From: Candidatus Nealsoniibacteriota bacterium
Lineage (GTDB): Bacteria > Patescibacteriota > Minisyncoccia > Minisyncoccales > RBG-13-42-11
Assembly: GCA_003556525.1 (NCBI GenBank)
Contig: PWRH01000039.1
Span: 1-12,874 of the forward strand
Direction of reading: 5' to 3'
Length of the DNA: 12,874 nt
In this document: one piece after another, positions 7,599 through 12,874 of the stretch
Layout: each line of letters begins with the position of its first letter
Position numbering within the stretch: position 1 is the first letter of the stretch
Made by a program: the position numbers and the translations under genes
Notes under the pieces: model-generated
Databases searched by the model: none
What the model saw: only the letters and a program-made list of their open reading frames with translations
What the model was told of the DNA's origin: nothing

Positions 7599-10286
7599 AT
7601 GAAATTTCATTCTCAAAAGCTTTCAGGGGTTTTTGAAAACCTTTCTTCTTCGGCCAGTGGACTGTCTAGTTCTGAAGCTAAGTCAAGACTAGAGAAGATT
7701 GGTTACAACGAATTGCCGGAAAAAGAGGTTCACCATCCTATTTTACTTTTTTTAAAACAGTTTAAAAGCGTTTTAATTCTTATTTTGTTTTTAGCTGCTT
7801 TTATTGCTTTTATCTTTGACAAACAAATTGATACTTACGTTATTTTAGCCGTCATTCTTTTAAACGCTATCATGGGTTTTGTTCAAGAGGCGAAAGCGGA
7901 AAAGGCTATTCAGGCTTTAAAAAAAATGATTGTTCCTTCCGCCAGAGTACAAAGAAATGGAGAATTAGTGGAAATTAAAGCTAGAGAATTAGTGCCTGGT
8001 GACATTGTTTTTTTACAAGAAGGAGATAGGGTGCCAGCTGATGCTAGGATTATAGAGTTAAAGGATTTTAGAACAGAAGAAGCAGCTTTAACTGGAGAAT
8101 CATTTCCCATCGATAAAGACTTAAAAATTTTACCGGAAAAAACGGATGTCGGAGACAGGAAAAATATGGCCTGGATGGGAACTTTTGTTGCTGGAGGATC
8201 AGCCAAGGCAATAGTTGTTAACACTGGAATTAAAACCATTTTTGGTAAAATTGCCAAAGATTTAGAAGAAATTAAAAGAGCCAAAACTCACTTTGAAGAA
8301 AAAACCGACAAACTAGCGAAACAAATGGGGGTTTTGGCTTTTTTTATGGCCCTTTTAATTTTTTCTTTAGGGTTTTTTCTTCGGGGAATGGAATTTGAAG
8401 AAATATTTTTATTTACTATTGCCGCTTTAGTCTCGGGGATTCCCGAAGGGTTACCGGCTATTTTAGTGATTGTTCTTTCTTTTGGAGTCCATAGGATGGC
8501 TAAAAGGAACGCTATTATTAGGAGATTACCGGCGGCGGAAACTTTGGGAGTGGTTACCACCATAGCTACCGATAAAACGGGGACTTTAACTCAGAACACT
8601 ATGAACGTGGAAAAGATAGTTTTAAATAATGGAGAAGAAATATCTGTTTCTGGAAAAGGGTGGCATCCCGAAGGTAATTTTTTCAAACAGGGGAAAAATA
8701 TTTTACCATTAGAAGATCAATCTTTATCAAAATTGTTGCATGTCGCCGCTATTTGTAACAATGCTAAACTGGTTAAAGAAGAAGACCATTATAAAATAAT
8801 TGGGGATCCAACTGAAGGGGCTTTAACAGTTTTAGCCGAAAAGGCTGGTTTGAAAAAAGAAGTAATTTCGGAAAAAAGACTGGACGACATTCCTTTTAAT
8901 GTGGAATTAAAATACCGAGCTTCTCTAGCTATGTTGATTGAAGGTAAAGATAAAGAAGTTTTCGTTACTGGGGCTCCTGAGGCCGTTTTAGCTCAGTCTG
9001 TTTCTTTTTTAATAGAAGGGGAAGAAAAAAAATTAACCGAAAAAGATAGAAAAGAGATTTTGAAAAGAATGGATAAGTTGACCGAGAAAGCGATGAGAAT
9101 AATTGGGTTTGGTTACAAAAAAGTAGGTTCTGAAAAAAAGAGCTTGTCTTACGATAACGTTAAAGATTTAGTTTTTGCCGGTTTTGTTGGAATTATCGAC
9201 CCCCCAAGAGCGGAAGTAAAAGAAGCTGTTTTAAAAGCCCAAAGAGCCGGTATTAGGGTAATTATGGTAACCGGTGATCATAAAAGTACCGCTTTAGCTA
9301 TCGCTAAGAAAGTAGGCATTGAAGGAGAAAAAGCCCTAACTGATCAGGAATTGCAAGAGCTATCAGAAAAAGAGTTTCAAAAGATAGTTAAAAAGGTTAA
9401 TGTTTTTGCCAGGCTAACCCCTCAAACCAAATTAAAGATAGCTAAAACCTTGCAAGAACAAGGAGAATTTATCGCTATGACCGGAGACGGTATTAATGAT
9501 GCCCCCGCTATTAAGCAAGCCGATATTGGAATTTCCATGGGTATTACCGGAACTGATGTGGCCAAAGAAACAGCTGAAATTGTTTTAACCGATGATAATT
9601 TTGCTTCTATTGTTAGTGCTGTAGAAGAAGGAAGAACCGTTTTTAACAATACCAAACAAACCAGCTCCTTTTTGGTCACCACTAATTTTGCCGAAGGAGC
9701 TACTTTATTAAGTACCATTTTTTTGGGTTTTTCTGTTCCTTTGTTGCCGACCCATATTTTATGGTTAAATTTAGTAACCGACGGAGTGGCTGGGGGAGCT
9801 TTAGCGGCTGAACCCAGTCACGCTCAAGTTTTGAATGAACCGCCAAGAAAAGCGAAAGAAAATATTCTTTCCAAAGACATTATTCCTTTTTTAATCTTAA
9901 TGACTATTTTAATGGCTGCTTCTACTTTATACTTTTTTAATTATTTGAAACCTTTAGGGTTAGAGGTAGCTAGAACCGGGGCCTTTTTAGTAATGGCTTT
10001 TACTCAGTTATTTAATGCTTTAAACATGAGGTCTTACAAGGAATCGGTTTTCAAAATAGGTTTTTTCAGCAACAAGTATATTATTATTGCCTTTTTAGCT
10101 TCAGTTGTTTTGCAATTAATCGTTGTTTATAACGGATTTTTTCAAACAATATTTCACTTTGATTCTTTGAATGTTGTAGATGTGATTAAAATTATCTTAG
10201 TTTCTTCTTTAGTTTTATGGTTTGGTGAAATTTACAAATATGTCCAAAGAAAAAGAATGGCTTTTAAAAGAAGGAAAGCTGACTGA
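7599..10286 (+). CDS. P2-type (SERCA/PMCA-like) Ca2+-transporting ATPase
   Basis: This 895-aa membrane pump exports a cation, most likely Ca2+, at the cost of ATP. It begins with a cation-ATPase N-terminal domain (about 1-55). The actuator motif T165-G-E-S168 is present. D325 in DKTGTLT is the phosphorylated aspartate, and T628-GDGIND634 is the hinge motif. Ten membrane segments are expected: two at about 48-100, two at about 245-295 and six from about 690 on. Ion ligands match SERCA at P282-E283-G-L (M4), N696 and E699 (M5), and N724 and D728 (M6). At the M8 position corresponding to SERCA E908 there is Q803, as in PMCA-type pumps. The C terminus is short and basic, with no obvious autoinhibitory domain. 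The last 47 bases overlap prmC. Ca2+ specificity is inferred from these residues; a Mn2+ or mixed specificity is possible. Confidence 0.93.
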   Translation: MKFHSQKLSGVFENLSSSASGLSSSEAKSRLEKIGYNELPEKEVHHPILLFLKQFKSVLILILFLAAFIAFIFDKQIDTYVILAVILLNAIMGFVQEAKAEKAIQALKKMIVPSARVQRNGELVEIKARELVPGDIVFLQEGDRVPADARIIELKDFRTEEAALTGESFPIDKDLKILPEKTDVGDRKNMAWMGTFVAGGSAKAIVVNTGIKTIFGKIAKDLEEIKRAKTHFEEKTDKLAKQMGVLAFFMALLIFSLGFFLRGMEFEEIFLFTIAALVSGIPEGLPAILVIVLSFGVHRMAKRNAIIRRLPAAETLGVVTTIATDKTGTLTQNTMNVEKIVLNNGEEISVSGKGWHPEGNFFKQGKNILPLEDQSLSKLLHVAAICNNAKLVKEEDHYKIIGDPTEGALTVLAEKAGLKKEVISEKRLDDIPFNVELKYRASLAMLIEGKDKEVFVTGAPEAVLAQSVSFLIEGEEKKLTEKDRKEILKRMDKLTEKAMRIIGFGYKKVGSEKKSLSYDNVKDLVFAGFVGIIDPPRAEVKEAVLKAQRAGIRVIMVTGDHKSTALAIAKKVGIEGEKALTDQELQELSEKEFQKIVKKVNVFARLTPQTKLKIAKTLQEQGEFIAMTGDGINDAPAIKQADIGISMGITGTDVAKETAEIVLTDDNFASIVSAVEEGRTVFNNTKQTSSFLVTTNFAEGATLLSTIFLGFSVPLLPTHILWLNLVTDGVAGGALAAEPSHAQVLNEPPRKAKENILSKDIIPFLILMTILMAASTLYFFNYLKPLGLEVARTGAFLVMAFTQLFNALNMRSYKESVFKIGFFSNKYIIIAFLASVVLQLIVVYNGFFQTIFHFDSLNVVDVIKIILVSSLVLWFGEIYKYVQRKRMAFKRRKAD

Positions 10287-10926
10287 AAAAAATCTAAAAA
10301 GATTGAAAAATAAAGAGCCGATAGACTATATTATCGGTTATTATGATTTTTTAGGTTGCAATATTGATTTAAGTTTTAAGCCTTTAATACCGAGAACAGA
10401 AACAGAATATTGGGTTGAAAAAGCTTTAAAAGAAATAAAAGGGGAGTGTTTAGATATTTTTTCAGGTTCTGGTTGTATTGGTTTAGCTGTTTTAAAAAAT
10501 ACTCAATCTTTGGTTGATTTTGCTGATAAATATTTTTTAAAGCAAATAAAGCACAATTTAAAGGTTAATGACTTGAAAGGAAAGGTTATAAAATCGGATA
10601 TTTTTTCCAACATTAAAAAAAAGTATGACTTTATTCTAGCTAACCCTCCTTATGTTCCTATTGGAAGAAAACTTGATAAGTCTTTGTCTTTTGAACCCTC
10701 AAAAGCTCTTTTTGCTGGAAAAGATGGATTACTTTTCATCAGAAAATTTTTGAAAGAGGTTGATAATTATTTGAAAAAAGAAGGGGTTTTTTACTTAGAA
10801 TTCGATTCTTTTCAAAAAAAAGAAATTGAAAAATTATTAAAAGATTATCAATATGAATTTTTTAAGGATCAATATGGCAAGTGGCGATATTTAAGAGCTG
10901 CTCTTGCCAGAGAGAAAAAAAAGTAA
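10240..10926 (+). CDS. prmC: Release-factor glutamine methyltransferase, HemK/PrmC family, short N terminus
   Basis: PrmC uses S-adenosylmethionine to methylate the glutamine of the GGQ motif in release factors RF1 and RF2. From the ATG at 10240 the protein has 228 residues, against 277 in E. coli. EPIDYIIG (26-33) and L49-I-P-R-T-E-T-E56 are the conserved family entry. D72-IFSGSGCI80 is SAM-binding motif I. N135-P-P-Y138 is the substrate-glutamine motif, followed by the family signature EPSKALFAGKDGL (152-164). The N-terminal helical domain, about 75-80 residues in E. coli, is cut to about 25. A TTG at 10222 is an alternative start adding only six residues. I prefer the ATG because a GGTGA (10224-10228) lies 11 nt upstream as a possible weak ribosome site. 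The start lies within the ATPase gene (47-nt overlap), implying translational coupling. Confidence 0.9.
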   Translation: MSKEKEWLLKEGKLTEKNLKRLKNKEPIDYIIGYYDFLGCNIDLSFKPLIPRTETEYWVEKALKEIKGECLDIFSGSGCIGLAVLKNTQSLVDFADKYFLKQIKHNLKVNDLKGKVIKSDIFSNIKKKYDFILANPPYVPIGRKLDKSLSFEPSKALFAGKDGLLFIRKFLKEVDNYLKKEGVFYLEFDSFQKKEIEKLLKDYQYEFFKDQYGKWRYLRAALAREKKK

Positions 10927-10932
10927 TATAAA
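10904..10932 (+). promoter_or_regulatory. Sigma70-type promoter of the unit with tgt
   Basis: TTGCCA at 10904-10909 (one mismatch), a 17-bp spacer and TATAAA at 10927-10932 (one mismatch). The -35 lies inside the end of prmC and the -10 begins right after its TAA stop. Fourteen nucleotides separate the -10 from the ATG at 10947, so the leader would be about 8 nt, the longest of the set. An AAGAAG in between could base-pair only weakly with 16S rRNA. Confidence 0.55.
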
Positions 10933-10946
10933 GAAGATAACAACTT

Positions 10947-11660
10947 ATGAAAAAAATTATTCTAATCTTTATTATCGTTTTTGTTTTTAGTTTTTTTTGG
11001 TGGGACAGAATTGAAAAAGAAGTTCAAACCTGGCAGGATATTGAAAAAGAAGAAATTGTTTTAAAAGAAGATATTGAAGAACTAACTATTGAAGATATAG
11101 CAAATAAGGTAGCTTTTTTTGATAATAAAAATTACTATATTGAAGACTTAAACAGAGACGGTTATTCAGAGATTTTAGTTATCAGCTTAAGTGAAGAAAA
11201 AAGCACCGCCCACTTTGTTTTAGTCAGTGTTTTAGATAAAAAAGGAACTTTTGAAAAAAGGGGGTCATTAGTTTTAGAAAGAGAATTTTTTGCTCTTCCT
11301 TCGGTACAAAAAACTAAAGATATCAAAAATAATAATGTTCAAGAAATTATTGTTAACTTGAATACCGGTGGTGTTGCTACTTCAAATCATGCTATTTTGA
11401 AATGGGACGATGGTTTGAGTTTTGTAAAGGTAAACGGAGAAAAGGCTATTTTCTTGGTCGGCTCTTCGTCTATGCATCATAGCCTATATTATTTAGAAAA
11501 AGAAAAAATTATCGAAATCAATGCTTGGTATGAGCAAGAAGAAAAATTTTGCGAGGTTAAGGTTTATCAATTAAAAGATAATCTTTTTGTTTTTGATGAA
11601 GATTTATCAGAAGAATTTTTAGAAAAATTAGGAGATAATTGTTTGCTCGATAATGATTGA
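10947..11660 (+). CDS. Membrane-anchored extracytoplasmic protein of unknown function with EF-hand-like loops
   Basis: I do not recognise a named family. The 237-aa product has a basic start (K2-K3) and one strongly hydrophobic segment (residues 4-19, ending in WW-D). No AxA cleavage site or lipobox cysteine is visible, so it is probably an N-terminally anchored protein with its bulk outside the membrane. An acidic, coiled-coil-like stretch follows (about 21-55). D67-L-N-R-D-G-Y-S-E75 followed by ILV matches the Ca2+-binding loop of FG-GAP/VCBS-type repeats. A second, degenerate copy (D125-I-K-N-N-N-V-Q-E133 followed by IIV) keeps the first and last acidic positions at the same 8-residue spacing. 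Two cysteines (C202, C232) are near the end. It overlaps the tgt start by 8 nt, so the two are cotranslated, although no functional link is evident. Confidence 0.8.
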   Translation: MKKIILIFIIVFVFSFFWWDRIEKEVQTWQDIEKEEIVLKEDIEELTIEDIANKVAFFDNKNYYIEDLNRDGYSEILVISLSEEKSTAHFVLVSVLDKKGTFEKRGSLVLEREFFALPSVQKTKDIKNNNVQEIIVNLNTGGVATSNHAILKWDDGLSFVKVNGEKAIFLVGSSSMHHSLYYLEKEKIIEINAWYEQEEKFCEVKVYQLKDNLFVFDEDLSEEFLEKLGDNCLLDND

Positions 11661-12777
11661 ATTTAAAGTTTTAAAAAACTCTCAAAAATCTCAAGCAAGG
11701 CTCGGTCTTTTGAAAACTGACCATGGGTTAGTTAAAACACCCTCTTTGGTTCCGGTAGCTACTCAGGCTTGTGTTAAAACCCTAGACAGTCAAGAGATTG
11801 AAAAAACCAAGTCTCAAATTTTAATTAGTAATACTTTCCACCTTTTTTTAAAACCGGGAGATGAGTTAGCCGGTGATATCCATGAATTTATGAACTGGTC
11901 TCGACCTTTGATGACTGATTCGGGGGGTTTTCAGGTTTTTAGCTTAGGTTTTGGTAAGGATTTTAATTTCGGTAAAGTTTCTTCTGAAAAGTTAAGTATT
12001 ATTGAAAAAAGTAATCAACCTAAATCAATTAAAATTACTGACAAAGGAGTTTGGTTTTTTTCTCCCTTAGATGGAAAAAAGTTTTTTATGGGGCCTGAAG
12101 AATCAATCAGAATTCAAGAAAATCTAGGAGCTGACATTATTTTTGCCTTTGATGAATGCACTCCTCCGAGAGCAACTAAAGAATATATCAAAAAATCTTT
12201 AGAAAGAACTCATGAATGGGCTAAAATTTGTTTGAAGGTTAAAAAAAGCGATCAAGCCTTGTTTGGTATTGTTCAGGGGTCTTGTTATCCTAATTTAAGG
12301 AAAAAAAGTGCTTCTTTTATCAATTCTTTAGAGTTTGATGGTTTCGGCATCGGAGGAGATTTGGGAGAGAAAAAGAGCATTACTAAAAATATTTTAAAAA
12401 ATACCATTCCTTATTTAGACCCTTCAAAGCCAAGACATCTTTTAGGGATAGGAAAATTAGATGATATGGAAAATATTATCAAAGGGGGTGTGGACCTTTT
12501 TGACTGCACCGTTCCCACTCACTATGCTAGAACTGGTACCGCTTTTGTCAATAAAGGTAAATTGGATTTGAAAAAGACCAAGTTTTTAAAAGACAAAAAA
12601 CCATTGGATAAAAGTTGTTCTTGCTATGTTTGTCAAAACTACAAAAGAAATTATCTTTGTCATTTGACTAGAGCTAAAGAAATTACTGGATTAAAATTGC
12701 TTTCTTTTCATAACCTATACTTCTTTAATACATTTGTTGAAAGAATAAGAGAAAAAATTGAAAATAATTTGATTTAA
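11653..12777 (+). CDS. tgt: tRNA-guanine transglycosylase (queuine tRNA-ribosyltransferase)
   Basis: TGT replaces guanine 34 of tRNAs with GUN anticodons (Tyr, His, Asn, Asp) by preQ1 or queuine, a step to queuosine. At 374 aa it has the usual bacterial length. D89-S-G-G-F-Q94 contains the general acid/base aspartate, D167 and C169 in FAFDECTP bind the base, and Q208 lies in GIVQGS. The nucleophile is D284 in LFDC. The zinc site is complete: C322-x-C324-x2-C327 and H353 in SFHN. Two departures stand out. The GGLAVGE substrate loop of typical bacterial enzymes is GGDLGE here (234-239), one residue shorter, and the PTRxARNG loop after the nucleophile is PTHYARTG. No Shine-Dalgarno is close; an AGGAG lies 18 nt upstream. 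No preQ1 synthesis gene or queA is in the window. The stop shares an A with the next start (TAATG). Confidence 0.95.
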   Translation: MIEFKVLKNSQKSQARLGLLKTDHGLVKTPSLVPVATQACVKTLDSQEIEKTKSQILISNTFHLFLKPGDELAGDIHEFMNWSRPLMTDSGGFQVFSLGFGKDFNFGKVSSEKLSIIEKSNQPKSIKITDKGVWFFSPLDGKKFFMGPEESIRIQENLGADIIFAFDECTPPRATKEYIKKSLERTHEWAKICLKVKKSDQALFGIVQGSCYPNLRKKSASFINSLEFDGFGIGGDLGEKKSITKNILKNTIPYLDPSKPRHLLGIGKLDDMENIIKGGVDLFDCTVPTHYARTGTAFVNKGKLDLKKTKFLKDKKPLDKSCSCYVCQNYKRNYLCHLTRAKEITGLKLLSFHNLYFFNTFVERIREKIENNLI

Positions 12778-12874
12778 TGTTTTATCTAATTTTAGATAAT
12801 ATTAGGAGTTTACAAAACATCGGCTCTATCTTTAGAACAGCTGATGCTTTAAAGGTAGATAAAATCTTTCTTTG
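12777..12874 (+). CDS. SpoU/TrmH-family RNA 2'-O-methyltransferase, 5' fragment
   Basis: An ATG at 12777-12779 overlapping the tgt stop opens a frame that runs to the window edge (32 full codons). It reads FYLILDNIRSLQNIGSIFRT followed by ADALKVDKIFL. This is motif 1 of the SPOUT class: a hydrophobic strand, D-N-I-R-S, then N-I-G-S-I-F-R-T-A with the conserved asparagine and arginine. Members methylate ribose 2'-OH groups of tRNA or rRNA with S-adenosylmethionine. Starting straight at motif 1 with no N-terminal L30e-like substrate domain suggests a short TrmL- or TrmH-like member, but the specificity-determining C-terminal knot region is outside the window. Coupling to tgt places two RNA modification enzymes in one unit. 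Confidence 0.88.
   Translation, partial: MFYLILDNIRSLQNIGSIFRTADALKVDKIFL
12782..12799. repeat. 18-bp palindrome at the start of the SpoU gene
   Basis: TTATCTAA-TT-TTAGATAA has perfect 8-bp arms around 2 nt. It begins 3 nt after the ATG of the SpoU-type gene. In RNA it would form a tight, AT-rich stem near the start codon; in DNA it could be a binding site. It encodes codons 2-8, which are constrained by motif 1, so chance remains plausible. Confidence 0.4.

Noticed and set aside
10222..10239. TTG start for prmC six codons upstream
   Set aside because: No better ribosome site and no conserved residues are gained; the ATG at 10240 is simpler, though the TTG cannot be excluded.
10284..11660. 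Possible UGA recoding (as in Gracilibacteria/SR1)
   Set aside because: TGA ends the Ca2+-ATPase and the anchored-protein genes at sensible lengths and I saw no in-frame TGA inside conserved genes, so the standard bacterial code fits.
1..12874. A defence island, CRISPR array, mobile element or new multi-gene system
   Set aside because: All ten genes are accounted for as housekeeping, envelope or single unknown proteins; no repeats with spacers, transposase, integrase, attachment duplication, tRNA or rRNA were seen.

Overview
The window is a gene-dense, AT-rich bacterial segment (roughly one-third G+C by eye) with ten protein genes and almost no intergenic space. It most resembles a genome of the Candidate Phyla Radiation (Patescibacteria, Parcubacteria-like). 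This rests on the compact gene layout, stripped-down versions of universal proteins (a Rel protein without its C-terminal regulatory region, a PrmC almost without its N-terminal domain), a secreted protein carrying a short helical module that I recall from CPR surface proteins, and an almost complete lack of Shine-Dalgarno sequences. TGA is used as a normal stop, so nothing suggests the UGA=Gly code of Gracilibacteria/SR1. The lineage call is inference.

Layout. Bases 2-412 (+) are the 3' end of a gene cut by the window edge, possibly a substrate-binding domain. It converges on a bifunctional (p)ppGpp synthetase/hydrolase gene (409-1896, -), and the two stop codons overlap. A 76-bp divergent promoter region separates rel from a secreted two-FN3-domain protein (1973-3127, +). 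Then come argS (3167-4786), directly abutting a UvrD/AddA-type helicase-nuclease with a probable Fe-S cluster (4787-7552); a P2-type Ca2+-ATPase (7599-10286), overlapping prmC (10240-10926); and a membrane-anchored protein of unknown function (10947-11660), overlapping tgt (11653-12777), which overlaps the start of a SpoU/TrmH-type RNA methyltransferase cut by the right edge (12777-12874).

The genes are mainly housekeeping and translation related: tRNA charging (ArgRS), release-factor methylation (PrmC), tRNA anticodon base exchange (TGT), RNA 2'-O-methylation (SpoU) and stringent-response signalling (Rel). Around them are a DNA repair enzyme, an ion pump and two envelope proteins. I see no mobile element, CRISPR array, tRNA or rRNA, no convincing intrinsic terminator, and no clearly new multi-gene system.

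The most notable structure is regulatory. Each of the four plus-strand transcription units begins with a sigma70-type promoter with exactly 17 bp between hexamers, and the -10 box lies only 6-14 nt before the ATG. The minus-strand rel gene has a perfect TATAAT box 9 nt before its ATG. The predicted mRNAs are therefore leaderless or nearly so. Downstream genes within each unit start by stop-start overlap or direct abutment.
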